Shown in pieces: positions 1-11,794 of a stretch of DNA of 64,000 bases. The stretch lies in contig WAEK01000003.1 in NCBI GenBank assembly GCA_011634665.1, forward strand, positions 1,830,001-1,894,000, in the 5' to 3' direction. The DNA comes from Mortierella sp. BCC40632. Taxonomy: Eukaryota > Mortierellomycota > Mortierellomycetes > Mortierellales > Mortierellaceae. The notes beneath the pieces were generated by a model that was given only the letters and a program-made list of their open reading frames with translations, did not search any database and was not told the DNA's origin. Every line of letters begins with the position of its first letter. The stretch's first letter is position 1. The position numbers and the translations under genes were made by a program.

Positions 1-929
1 GTTGTTGACAAGCCGAGATCTAGTCTTTTTGGCCATTGCAGTCATCGGTGGATACCATCCTATCCTTGAACTATCATGGTTTCTCTCTCCTTCCCCTCAC
101 TCCCTTGCGACACCAGCAGGCCTTGACAAAGAACAAAGAGCGAAGATGCTCCTATTGGTTCCTTGTGCCTGGACCCTGTCAATCTTTCTCACTCCTCTTA
201 CTCTTTGTCTCTTTAGTGCAACCCTTTCTTTCTCTCTCTCTCTCTCTCTCTCACTGTCTCCCTCTCTCCTTATCAAAAAGGAACCGCTTCCCTTTTTGAG
301 CTTAGTCTCTTCCATACGGCCGGAGCAAAGAGGCACACCGTGTGTTCTTCGCTCTCTTCACTCTCCCACCGTGTGTTCGGGCGGAAGAAGAAGAGTAAGC
401 AGCGAGACAAAAAAAAAAAAAGGGTCGCCTCAGCTAGCTGACCGAAAAAAATAAAAAGTAAAAATGAAAAGGGCTAAAAACGAACCAATACAACCGCGTC
501 GCGTCTTTTTGAGTCTGAAAGGATCTTCTTGCTGGTTTTATTTTTGAACGTCGCTCGCTTTTTTTTTTTTTACAAATACAGGTTGGATCGAGAAAAGAAA
601 AAGAAATATATATACAACTGGAACGAAGGGAGACAAAAAGAAAAAAAATCGCCACGAATGCCAACAGCAAAAAAAAAAAAAAAAAAAAATAGAGTAAAGA
701 AATAAAAGTACAGGGTTGTAGTATACAAAGAGTGAAAAAAAGAAATAAACACTTAAAGAGGACAAAAAGAAAAAAAGAAACTGGCTCTTGACATATGACA
801 GAAGATGCACTTTTTTTGTTTTTCTTGCTCAATGTTGTGGGGCCCAAGCAAACAAAGCGCGTTTGGATCAACCACACGCGACAATTGCAAAGTCCATCTC
901 AAACAAAGAGTCAAGAAAAAAAAAAATAG
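1..929. other. Gene-free left edge, low-complexity sequence
   Basis: I see no supportable gene here. The stretch contains a CT-rich tract near 230-260, A-rich runs near 408-421, 559-571 and 668-688, and purine-rich sequence from about 590 to 780. The open frames that cross it are built from homopolymer codons (poly-Phe, Ser-Leu) and have no domain-like sequence. It may be the 3' flank of the minus-strand gene that ends near 930. Confidence 0.5.
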
Positions 930-2264
930 TCAGAGACGTCGATTCCGACGACCATCGGCCAAAACACAGGTGCGGGTCTCGGCATAATGACGAGTCCATT
1001 GACCGGCCTGGCTCGAGCACCAACCATCTTGGCTTTTGGTGCATCGAGCGATCCGCATCAACGACAACTTGGCACACGAAGGCGAAAGAGAGGCCGAGGC
1101 CGTAGCCGCCGTGGCGGCTGGTACGGAAAGACTCGAGGTAGAGGTCGAGACAAGGGAGGATTCCGTAGCAATGACTGAATCTGCCAAGACCACAGAGCTG
1201 GCACTGCTGCTCTTAAGCAATCCATTTCCATAGAGCTGGTGGTTGCTCTCCGTCAACAGAGACGAGAGAGCAGTAGGCACCGAGGCAAAACCACTGGCTC
1301 CACTGACACCACTGCCACCACGCGAGAGAGCGGCAGTGTTGGCGTGCATGGCATCTTGCATATGCATGGTCTGGGGTTCAAGTTCGGAGATCCTAGGCAA
1401 AAGATGATCTCGGACATGGTCGCTCTGTGGCTCACGGGCGGAGGCGGATGATGTTGCTGTTGTTGTTGTTGTTGTTGCCAGACCGACTCTTGAGGACGAT
1501 GCCGAGCCCTTGGTCACCGTCGATGGCGAGGACAATGCTGCAGACGACGAGGCAACGTGCCGGAGCTGACGTGGGCGGGAGTCAGCAGTGGATCGGCCTC
1601 CCCAGGGGGCATGGTCATGCTCCGCCGTTGGCGACAGGCTCGTCTGGCGGAAGAGGTCATGTTGCTGTTGCTGAGGACGAGCAATGGAGGAGAGAGCGCC
1701 CGAAGGATGGACGCGGCTCATACCAGTTGAGTGCTGGCGAGGGTGGATAGTGGAACCATTGTCGACCACGAGGTCATCGTCCATATACTCGAGCAAGTCT
1801 TGCTCATGATAGAGCTTTTGTTGGAGCTGACGGCGGTTCATTGAACGCTGTTGCTGCTGATAGACATAGGCCCTGCTTCCGGGTGCATTGTAGTGTTGTC
1901 TCCGGCCACGCTTTTGTTGGTATTGGTACTGGGGTTGGTCTTGCGACGGGTAAAAAGAACGGGCCGAAGGAGAGGTATAGGCGGTGGAAGAGGGGGAAGT
2001 AATTGAAGACGGAGACGAGTTGGTGGGCGAAGAGGAGAGCGAAGGAGGTGTGGAGTAGATGGGCGAGGTAGAGTGTAGGTTGTGTTGGTAGTGTGGATTG
2101 AACGAGTGGCGATCCTCGCAAGGATAGAGTTGCTGGATCGAGGCAGTTGAGGCAGAAGCTGACTCGCTGTGAAAACGAAGGTGGGCAGCAGAGTCCTTTG
2201 CAGGGGGATTGGATTGCGGAAGGATGCGATTGCTGGAAGAACGAGCATAAGTTGAACGACCCAT
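930..2264 (-). CDS. Low-complexity Ser/Gln-rich protein of unknown function
   Basis: An open frame of 444 residues starts at an ATG at 2264 (MGRSTYARSS) and reads to a stop at 930. I do not recognise the family. The sequence is rich in Ser, Thr, Pro, Gln and His, has short Gln runs (for example YQQQQR near residue 135 and RPQQQQHD near residue 200), a Thr run (ATTTTTTA, near residue 265) and a short acidic patch (EYMDDDLVVDN). No membrane segment or enzyme motif is visible, so most of it should be disordered. The last 50 residues change character and are Cys/Trp-richer, which could mean an unrecognised intron near 1090-950 and a different true C-terminus. Upstream (2270-2640) the plus strand is GA-rich, so the gene has the pyrimidine-rich leader seen before other genes in this window. 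A regulatory or scaffold role is only a guess. Confidence 0.55.
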   Translation of the reverse strand: MGRSTYARSSSNRILPQSNPPAKDSAAHLRFHSESASASTASIQQLYPCEDRHSFNPHYQHNLHSTSPIYSTPPSLSSSPTNSSPSSITSPSSTAYTSPSARSFYPSQDQPQYQYQQKRGRRQHYNAPGSRAYVYQQQQRSMNRRQLQQKLYHEQDLLEYMDDDLVVDNGSTIHPRQHSTGMSRVHPSGALSSIARPQQQQHDLFRQTSLSPTAEHDHAPWGGRSTADSRPRQLRHVASSSAALSSPSTVTKGSASSSRVGLATTTTTTATSSASAREPQSDHVRDHLLPRISELEPQTMHMQDAMHANTAALSRGGSGVSGASGFASVPTALSSLLTESNHQLYGNGLLKSSSASSVVLADSVIATESSLVSTSTSSLSVPAATAATASASLSPSCAKLSLMRIARCTKSQDGWCSSQAGQWTRHYAETRTCVLADGRRNRRL

Positions 2265-4871
2265 ATCTCCGGGGGGGGGAGAAGCGAAGCGTGAGTAGAA
2301 AAGAGCGGTGGTGGGTCAAAATGGATCAGTGGAGCGATGGAGTAGATGGGATCATCGTGGGAGAGAAGAAGAAAGGAGAAGAGCGGAGAAAATTGGTCGA
2401 TAGTGGTTGAGATGAGAGAAGAGCGAGCGAGAGGAGTGGAGAAAGGAGAGTGAGAGAGAAAGAGAAAATTAGAAAGAGAGGAGAAGAAGAAAAAGATCGA
2501 GAAAAAAATGAGTGAAGATGGGATCCTGATGGGACTGAAAGAGAGAGTAGGAGAAAGAGAAAGAGAAAGAGAGAGAAACGAAGAGGAGAAGAGAGAAGGA
2601 GGAGAGAGAGAGAGGAGAGAGGAGATATACGAAAACCAAAAAAAAATTGAGAGACCTATCTAGTAGAGTGAATTCAGTAGAATAAGAATAAGAATAATAA
2701 AAAAAAAAAGTAAAGAGTTGGTCTGGTGGGCATGTCTTGTGCTCCCCTTCTCTCTCTCTCTCTCTCTCTCTTTTCTCTTTCTCTCTCTGTGGCTCTCTCT
2801 CTCGTCTCTTCCTCCCCATGTGTTTCCTCTCCGTATGCCGTTCGCTCGGAACGCACTCTCCCTGGTAGTGATGGATTGATTTGAACTGATTGATTGAGTA
2901 TGAATGAAATCCCTCTTCCCCCAAAACAAGTGACCTCCTCTTGGCCTCTCCTCCTCCTTCTCCTCCGAGACACGACTCTGAGGACAAACGGCCCTTTGCC
3001 TACCGCTGTTTCGCCTCTCTTCTGCTGCTCTACACAGGCTAGAGTGTATCTCTCTCTCACACTTTCATACGCACACCCTCTCACTCGACTCCACTATCCT
3101 TCTCTGTCTACGCTCCACTCACCTCCACGCTTTTTCTCTCTGTTGGTGCCTGGCCTTCCGTTCCTTTTTTTCTTCTTTTTCTTTCCTTCTCTTTCGTTCT
3201 CCTTTGTCCTCCCAAAGCCGCGGCAACGCGGCATCGCGGGTCTGCGAGTACGGGCGGCAGCTGCGGCTGCGGGTGTGCCCGCGGATGCGCCCACGGGTGC
3301 GTGCGTGTGTGTGTGTGTGCATTCGGGGGTAAGGAGGGCCAAGTCGGTAAACTGTGGGCTAATGCGCTGGCTCTCCCTCTCCTCCACGCTGAACTCGGAA
3401 CATTGGTCACACATGGTCGCTATTGTTCGGCACTCATCACTAAGCGGAATCACGGGCAGTCTTCCATTGAACCCACTTGAAGATATAACCCCATGAGAGC
3501 TGTAGTCTGGATCCATTTTGCCCAAAGACCACAAACCCACCCTTTTTTTTTTTTTTTTTTTTTCATTTCCATTTTCTTCAAGAGGTTTCCTTCCGCTCCG
3601 CCTTTGCTGATGCATTGCCTCGAAAAGAAAAAGAAAAAAAAAAAGTACCGAGAATCATACCGTCCTTGGCATTCTTCTCCTGTCCTTCTTGTCCTTGTCC
3701 TCTAGGCCTTGGGCCTTTGGGTAGCTGTCCAGTGAGATGCTTGACCCTTCCCGAGCACCTCCCCGATAGGCGGAAGCCACTAGGGGAGCAGTCAGGGATT
3801 GGCCAGAGAGGAATCGATGCGTCGCAATAAATAGAGCTCGACTCCAACCTTCTTTTCGGCCAGCCGGCCGGACAGAGTCGGTACACACTCACAAGATCGT
3901 GGCCGAACCAGGCGACGAGCCGCAGCGGGTCGTCCAAGGGCACGAGGAGACCGACGCCCCATTATGGTAGCTCGGAGAGGGGACTCACCATCACGGTCAC
4001 TTCTAGGACACAACCCACGAGGCAGAAAAGCACATGCTGCTCCTTCCCGACCCTGGGCATGTCTTCTGGCCTGTCATGCCTGTCATCGGATCACCGCTTA
4101 CCCATGTACACACACATACACTTCTGTCGCAGGCCAATTTTGGAGCTGCTCATCTCGCATCTTTCCTGCCCTTTTTCTCTCTCTTTCTTTCATTGAGTAG
4201 AGCCAGCGTGACCACCTAGTGCTCTTGCTCCTCCATAAACTACCCCCTTCTCTCCCTCCTCTCATCCCCTGTTCCATGTCCCAATTCCATCCACGCCATC
4301 GCACCGCCTCTTCTCTTTGCCCCATCTCCCTTTATAACTTGCCGTTCTCAAGAAAAAAATAAATAAAAAAAAATACCGCGTTCCCCTTTGGCTATCCACG
4401 ACCAACCTGCATCCATGATGATGCTGATGTTAGTTTTTTGATGATGCCAAGACCAAAGTCGCTGTGGATAAAGATGTGTGTGTGTACATACCACACCGGT
4501 CATATGTGGTGTGTTGGCATGCATGCGGTCGTCCATCATCATCACCTTGAGGCCAGGCTGAACTCATTGGAGGAAGGCTCAATATTTTTTTTTTTTTGTT
4601 ATTCGAGCCCTTTGCTCACAGTGTACTTGACCTCTTCAATTGAGATCCGCGAGACATAAAGAAAGAGAGAGAAAGGAGAGAGAGAGAAAAAGAAACAACC
4701 AAAAAAAAACGTGGCTACGATCGTCCACTGTTCTTTTCATTCGTTTTACCACAACTAGGCCTAACATCTGATGGTATCATGTTGCAGATAGCCCATGTAC
4801 CAGTGGTGGAGTAAGTCCCTCTATACTTTTTGATGACGGTTTATTCTATTAGTAAGAATGGATCCTGAGGT

Positions 4872-4945
<74 letters not shown>

Positions 4946-5188
4946 TGTGTCTGTCTGTCTACCTGCTTGCCTGTCTATCCGTTTGTCCGTCTGTCCGTCT
5001 GTTTTTTCTCGTTGCCCAGTTCAGAATGCATATGTGTGCTATTTTGTACCAGGAAAAATAGAACTCTTTTGGTTCCACCTTTTTTATTTTTTATTCTTGC
5101 GTTCCATTGTCGTGGAGAAAGAAGCGGCTTCTCGACAGCCCTCGCATATATGATGGTCCTACGTCCTACAGCCTCCTTTGCCTAATTC

Positions 5189-5219
<31 letters not shown>

Positions 5220-6600
5220 CTCTCTTTATCTACTCCATAGAGCCAATCGGCTACACAACCTGACTTGGAGAGCAAGAGCTCAGATACTACTCCGGAGCAA
5301 GTTATTCCTTTTCTTAGACAAGGAAAAGAGGAGAGGAATAAAACACAAAAGATAAAGGCAGACCCAAGTTGACTGTATATGATGGATCCGAATCACACAG
5401 CCAAAGGTCATCAGGGCCAGGGACAGGGCCAGGGACACCTTTTGGGCATCCTGTGTGTCAAAAAAAAAAAAAAAAAAGCGAACCCGACAGGGAAGCAAAC
5501 CTCTCTTCGTATTTTTGGCACGAGGATGAAGAAGAAGAAGGAGGAAGAAGAGGAGGGGAGGGTGTTCGAAGGAGGGAGCCAATGAGATCCCAGAGATCCT
5601 TCCCTTGAGCCTGACCGCTCTTTCCCTTCTGGGCATCTCCGTAGATTCCTTTGATAAGGTTTCTCTAGGCTTGCAAAAAGCAACACCCGGCATGGCATGG
5701 CAATGACCAGGTGACTTTTTTTTTCCTCCAGCAAAAGCATTGGGAAACATGCAGGAAGTGTCTCTTTTGGCTTTTCAGCCTTTGAACAAACAACGTTTTT
5801 TCTTGTCCCGTATAAGCTCGCCTCCCGCGGACGGAAATGCCCAGGTGGGAGAAAGACAAAGCTGAAGAGGTGGAGTGGATGTGAATCGTCAAAAGGGAGA
5901 GGGAGGGAGAGGGAGGGAGAAGGGGAACAGGCGGACGGACGGGCAGAGTGGGAGGATGATCATGCGGATATGTCTTCTAGACGACCCAATTGCTCGCACC
6001 AATCAAACGAATATAAAAAAAAAAAAAATTAGTAGCAAGGTACCTTTGGTTCAGCGTTGAGCCTGGTCCATGTACAAGTTCATCGGGGTTAACGGATCTG
6101 CGTACGACGTAGACTGACTGGGTTTTTTTTTCTGAGAACGTTCACAGCGAATCCTCTCTCTCTTTGCTCAAATGCTTAGTTCAGCATCATGTTGCACACA
6201 CACACACTTTCTCACACACACACGCCAACAGAGCAGCACATAATTTGAGAGAGACGGACACGACAGACAGCAGGTGCCTTTTTGGATTTATGTGATAAGC
6301 CGTGATCGCAGGCGTGTGACCTATGGGCTCCATCCTGGATGAGGAGCAGAGTCCTCTCCCTGCACGAGATCCATCATCCGATCCGAGACCGCTTTTTGTC
6401 CACTTGATCATTGAGAAGAGTCGGGTACCTGGAGGGTTCTTCTCTTTCTTTGTGTCTCTTCATCTTCTCTCCTGCATTGATGGCAGTCCGTCTTTGAGGA
6501 TCTTTATTCTCTTCTTTTGCCGTGCTCAAGGTCATGCGTCCGGGTCAGACTCGCTTGACCTGTCAGACATGCACGCATGGCGTTTCAAATTTGATTTTTG
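2265..6600. other. Intergenic region, first half of a 7.5-kb gene-poor stretch
   Basis: No open frame here looks like a protein. From 2400 to 2640 the plus strand is GA-rich and serves as the leader/promoter side of the minus-strand gene at 930-2264. Around 2745-2800 there is a CT/TC tract, at 3302-3318 a short GT run, at 3541-3563 a T run and at 5461-5477 an A run. Between 3230 and 4030 the sequence is GC-richer with short GCGGG-type repeats. The compound microsatellite at 4872-4950 is listed separately. A non-coding RNA or a multi-exon gene with small exons cannot be excluded from sequence alone. Confidence 0.5.
4872..4962. repeat. Compound (CT)n-(GT)n-(CTGT)n microsatellite
   Basis: About 57 nt of uninterrupted CT dinucleotides (4872-4928) pass directly into about 22 nt of GT (4928-4950), followed by CTGT units and then CCGTCTGT-like degenerate units to about 5000. 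The stepwise decay from CT to GT to CTGT suggests slippage plus point mutation of one ancestral tract. No gene start follows closely. Confidence 0.9.
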
Positions 6601-9600
6601 TCCCCATGGGCCAGAGGAGTCCCAGGATCCGGGGACGAGTAAAAGTTAGAGAGTGGGAAAACAGTTAGGGAGGACAAATCGACATGTTGGTCATGAAGGA
6701 TTGGTGTTTAGCCTAGTTTCCCCCAAACCATTGTCTTGGCCCATTTTTTTTTTCTCCTAGGCCTTTTTTCTTATTTGTTTATTTTTTGATTGCAGAGCTG
6801 AGTCAAGGACAATCAACGGTGCCAGAGCACTGGGTTCCTGGACACCTCCCCGGTTCTCACACAAACTGAAGTGCCGTCATCCAAGAGATGACTTCACTTC
6901 TCTTTATCTAGAAGCTTGGATGTATGTGTATGGAGGAGGGGGAAAGAATGGATTTATCATCTATGGGCATTTGGATTGTGAAATAGAGTGTTGATGGGCG
7001 GAAGAGAGAATGCAGGTTCAATCCGCCATGTTCGATCTCTGACTGCTTCTAGTGCTTTGTTTGCTTCGTCATACATGAGCTCAAGCAATCTCGGGATTCT
7101 CAAATGAAGAAGCTGCACGTCTTCTAACCATCTAGGCATCTAGGCCTAGAAGGCGGGCAATCCTTGATCTAGAATAGATAAGGGCCTGAGATCCTGGAGC
7201 GAGCATCACTGGAGAACGGAAAATATTTAGTTTCAGGTCTGTGATAACCACAGTGAACCATCCCTAAAATGGAGTCCAGTGGACCATTTTTTTCCTAGGA
7301 GATGAACAAGATGAGAATAGCAATCATGGTTGGCTCGTTACATGATGTACGTACATGCTTCTTTTTTTTTTATTTTTATGTTGTTGTTTTCTCTCTCTCT
7401 CCTCTCTCTCTCTCTCTCCTCCGTCAAAGAGAGATGCTTCAAATAGCCGTGGCTTGCTCGAGAATTGCGGGCACAAAGCCTCGAGATAAGGGAAGTCTCA
7501 ATGGGCACCAGACTCTCTTCTATCTACTGACTAGACTCAGCCAGACAGGGGACGATCAAATGTGATCTTAGATTAAAGTTCAGGTACCACCCCCTTGAGA
7601 TAAAAGATAGGAACGTTGATCACCCAAGTAGCCACAAAGGATTTCTAGAGACCGATGGTACTCTTTGGTTGTTGAAGTAGCCATAAACAACTAGCGACCT
7701 CTCTCCTTGTACAGTCATTGAACCCTTGGAAAAGCCGCCAAGCCTTTGTTCAAAGGTTGGCTCCCAAGAAAAAAAAAACGTTGTTGTGCAAAGGATTTGG
7801 ACGCCGGCATCATTCCAGAATGACCACACGTAAAGGTGAGCAGTAGAGTAGGAGTCTACCTGCAGACCATATATCGTACAAATAAGCAATGATGGAACAT
7901 CTAGTTAAAATCCATGGATGTTGTTTGTCATTCCATAGGACTCCTAACGCGCTTAGTGAATGCCTAGGCGTGGAAACAAAGGAATTTTCCGTCAACTGTT
8001 TTCTCATTATCCTTCACTCCCTGGGCCAATCCTGGTTGAAGTGAGAGAGGGAGAACCATCGATAGACCGCGATAACACTGGTCAGATGATGCTCACCCGT
8101 TTTGTACTGGATGCAATAGGTCTCCCCCTTTTCCCCTCACTTGCCCAGTGTGTTTTTTTCCAGATGTGGTATGCATGATCGGAAATGAGTCTGGGATCTG
8201 GCCACCGTGCGACACTGCCTTATCTTTCTTTCTTTTGTTGATGTGTAGAGACGCCTTTGCCGATGTAGAACCATCTGGTATGGGTGTCATCTTGTTGACC
8301 ATTGTTGTCCGAGATGAAGGCTGGGGTGCGACTCTCCTGGCAAAACATTATCCTTTTTTTCTCTTTTGCCAACTGCGCCTGTTAGGTCTTGTGAACAGAA
8401 CCTCCAAGTGATCATGTCACACAAACCGGTGGCCACCCTTCCCGTATCGATTGTAGGCGGTGCTGTTTACTCTTCTCTTCGGCCCAGATTCCATGCTTCA
8501 AGAAGTGGGATATTCTTCTTTTCTGGTTAAGGCGAGAGGAAGAGGAAGGTAGCTCAGAGGAAGATTAGGGAATGAAAGACAGAGTTGCGCTTAGCGCCAA
8601 TGTGAGTTGGGTGGAATAGACATGGCGTTTAGTTTGTGTTTCTGGGGAGTGTTGGATGGTGTGAGTGAGAAATGTGGATTAGCCAAGAAAAGGGTAAAGG
8701 GGAGGAAAGGTGGAATGAGAGAGAGAAGAGCGAAATGCAGAAATCTGGGAATTAACAGACAAATGAAATAAAAGAAGAGAATGCATGCATGGCATGGCAT
8801 GGCATGCAGAGGAATGGATGCCAGGTCGAGTCCGCCCATGTAGCCACTGTCGAGTCTATTGCACGTGAAGGCAAGAGACGAGTCAGGCGGAGCCAGTTAG
8901 GTACTTTAGTCCCCCTGACCTTGCCTTCTCCACAAATCTCCCGAGAGACCGTATCCCTGTCTGTCCCGATAGCAAGGCTTATCTCTAGCAGTGCACACCG
9001 TCGGTGTCGCTTCACTGTTACACACACCCCGCATCGTTTTCTATCTCGGCCTGGTTAAAGCATATGCCAGACAGCCAAGTCTCTCACACTCCCTCACTAG
9101 TCTACTGCTCTTGCTTTTTTGCCTTCTTCACACGACCCCAAATGCTGTCCAAGTTATCCAGTAATCCAGGCGAAGCATGTGTTTGCGTGCCTGTGCGTGC
9201 TTTTCGACCGCCCCTTCCTCTCGCCATCTGAGGCGAGGCCAAGGCAAAAAGTGAGGCGAGCCTCGCTCTGGACAGGAAAAAGAGCGCATGCAGTCGTGGA
9301 CACTTTACTCTGTCTTGTCGCAGGGCAGGGATGCGATGCGCCCCTGCGCCTCCTTGTCCAGCTCCCTGTCCGAACCTGCGGCTTCTCGTCACCGCCGCAG
9401 GTGACGACGGACCCAAGGCCCGAACGAGGCTCGGAAACGAAAAGCTTTATCAAGCCTTGTTATCTCTCGCTCGTCTCTTTTTTTTTTTTTTCTTTCTTCT
9501 ATTTCTCCCTCATCCTTTGACCTTTCTCTCTCTCTCCTCTCTCTACACACCACACTACACACCGGACTTGTCAGCACTTTCGTCCTAAACACACCTTTAG

Positions 9601-9751
9601 CATTCGTCTCGTCTTGCCAGACCCGTGATAAGGATCCCGTTATCTCACAGGAAGCCAGATCCCATCCCACCTAGGACTACCAAGGACCCTTGACAACCAC
9701 TGTCGTTGCTACTGCTCAAATTATCAACCTAATCAGCCACCACCAACTATC
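6601..9751. other. Intergenic region, second half; no gene recognised
   Basis: The part from 6600 to 8580 is more evenly mixed in base composition, stop-rich in all frames and contains scattered CTAG-bearing words (for example near 7130-7160). It resembles old neutral or decayed sequence but I cannot identify a parent element. At 8786-8808 there is a short GGCAT/CATGG repeat. From about 9060 the sequence becomes pyrimidine-rich, with a T run at 9479-9491 and CT-rich sequence to 9545, leading into the small gene at 9752, so the last 300-600 bases are probably its promoter and 5' leader. Confidence 0.45.
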
Positions 9752-10048
9752 ATGTCGTCCATCGTCAACGTCCTTCGTTCGGCTCCCACTCCCACCCGCC
9801 ACTTTACCTCCTTGAATGTGGTGACCTCGGCCAAGCAGTCCTTCAACCCTGAGCACCACCCGATCGTGCTCCAGCAGTTGGTTGACTCGCTCAAGCCTAA
9901 TGCGTACCTTAGCTCGACTTCTGCCTCTGTCCTGGCTGCCTCGGGCTCTGCTAACAACGCGACCGCCGCTGCTTCCCACGAGGCCCTTGCTGCTGCGACT
10001 GCCGCCGCAAGAGCCACTCTTTCCGGCAAGACCGGTACCAAGGCTTAA
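9752..10048 (+). CDS. Small 98-residue protein, possibly organellar, unknown family
   Basis: The frame starts at ATG 9752 in the context ATCATGTC and ends in TAA at 10048. The product (MSSIVNVLRS...) begins with a Ser/Arg/Val segment of about 25 residues without acidic residues that could act as a mitochondrial presequence. The middle (about residues 30-52) includes HHPIVLQQLVDSLKP, and the C-terminal half is dominated by Ala and Ser. Codon use is strikingly biased to C-ending and preferred codons (GTC, AAC, CGT, ACC, GCC) compared with the larger genes nearby, which usually marks a highly expressed fungal gene. A CT-rich leader with CACACCACAC-type sequence precedes it. I do not recognise a family and call no function. 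A single exon is assumed. Confidence 0.6.
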   Translation: MSSIVNVLRSAPTPTRHFTSLNVVTSAKQSFNPEHHPIVLQQLVDSLKPNAYLSSTSASVLAASGSANNATAAASHEALAAATAAARATLSGKTGTKA

Positions 10049-10515
10049 GCAAGTCCTTTTGTTTCTCCGAGTAGCAAGCAGAGAGAAAGGAATCTACTCC
10101 TCAAGAAAAAAAACATGCACCCTCGATTTCTTTCCTGGCTGCTGTTTTTCTTTCCTGCAAGTCTATCCTTCCACCGGACGGACGCACAGGACCCTGACTT
10201 GTACACACAAACAAACCCCACCTTTTCCCCACTCTAACAACCACCCCCACATGACAGAAGCAACGTTTGCTCGTCTCTAGTCGTCGTCGACTGTTTCCTA
10301 CTTTGTTTTTTCTCTTCACAAAAGTCCGAGCACTGGTCCGAGCAATTGTTCTTTTTCGTCACTTGTTCTCTCTACCTCTCTTTTTTTTTTTTTTTTCTCA
10401 CTCTCGCTCTGTATCATAATCTCCACTCCACTCCAATCTTCTCTTCTCCTTCTCCTCTCCACCCCTCTCTTCTCATGTACAAAGAGCTTCTATAAACACT
10501 AAAAACAAACAAACA

Positions 10516-10538
10516 AATAAAAAAAAAAAAAAAAAAAC
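10516..10538 (+). promoter_or_regulatory. Possible polyadenylation signal (AATAAA) and A-rich tract
   Basis: AATAAA at 10516-10521 runs into an A tract about 470 nt downstream of the stop codon of the small gene at 9752-10048. It could be that gene's poly(A) signal, although the implied 3' UTR would be long and A-rich runs are common in this window. Confidence 0.3.
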
Positions 10539-10789
10539 TATCACTCAAGACCTTTGTCTGTATCATGTACTCAACTTGCGGCGCGTCTTATGAAATGTGT
10601 TCTCATAACAGGGGATTTCCACAAATTCGATAGAAGAGTAGGTCCCAGGGGGGCCACTCATCTGGGAGGCAGGGGTTTTGTCTTTTCGAAGCACATGAGG
10701 ACAGGGATGCGATTTGGTGGCCATCTTGGCTAGCCCTTAGTCCATTGGCTGTGATCGAGAGAAAGAAAGAAACAAACAAAGAAAGAAAA

Positions 10790-10822
<33 letters not shown>

Positions 10823-11151
10823 GAGAGAGAGAGAAAGAAAGAGAGATGAATCTGATTGATAAAACAAGAGGGGATCTGGTGACAAGAACAAGCCCCCTGA
10901 TCGAAATGAAGAAGTACAAGTACAGCTGGTGTACACGTTCAAAGGTCTCTCTGACCCAATTCATTAAAAAGAAAGTTCGTCTTTTTTCTCTTTTTCTACA
11001 AGCTATTTGCATGGTCATGGTGCATTGGAGCCAGAGCACAGTTGAGACATGATAATGGCATTGAGCATGAGGTTGAGCATGGGATAGAGCATGAGATAGA
11101 GCATGGGGAATAGACGAAACAGGGGAGGAGAAGTTAATATTGGATTGATCA

Positions 11152-11191
<40 letters not shown>

Positions 11192-11517
11192 GGTTGTGGA
11201 CTGGTCTAAAAGTCACGGCTCCTCCTCCTATCGCCTTGGGACCCTTTTGGTTGGGTGTATGATCTTACAAATGACCACGCCTCGAACAGGATCTTGTCTT
11301 CTCCATCATCACTCGTGCTGCGTCATTCTGTCATCCCTGACAACCTTTTGACACCATCCCTTTTTTTTAATACCCTTCTCTCTTTCTCTCCATCTAAACT
11401 CCTCTACTGCCTACTCGCCCCAAGACCAACCACCTCACCCAACATCTCGGACGATTAGCCACTCACCAGACCGAGTTTGTCGTTTCGCCTCCCATCGCCC
11501 CCTTTCCCTAGACTGTG

Positions 11518-11548
<31 letters not shown>

Positions 11549-11739
11549 CTCTCTCTCTCTCTCTTTTGCCAGCGCCTGCTTACACCCTTTGACCACGTCT
11601 TCCGATGCTTGCTCTTCGATCGGCCGCCATTCATTTCACCCTCTTCACCTTGGTCGTTTTCTGACCCTTACCCCCTTTCTTCCTTGAGTTTCTCTCTCTC
11701 TCTTTCTCTCTCTCTCTACATCCAAAGTTGTTGCTCCCT

Positions 11740-11741
<2 letters not shown>

Positions 11742-11794
<53 letters not shown>
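11742..11794. repeat. 53-nt uninterrupted T homopolymer
   Basis: T occupies every position from 11742 to 11794. It is the longest homopolymer I noticed in the window. It could be a processed-RNA insertion tail read on the minus strand, a slippage product or an assembly artefact. I see no obvious target-site duplication around it. Confidence 0.85.

Noticed and set aside
434..877. 147-residue minus-strand Phe-rich frame
   Set aside because: It is made of A/T homopolymer codons and lacks any domain-like segment.
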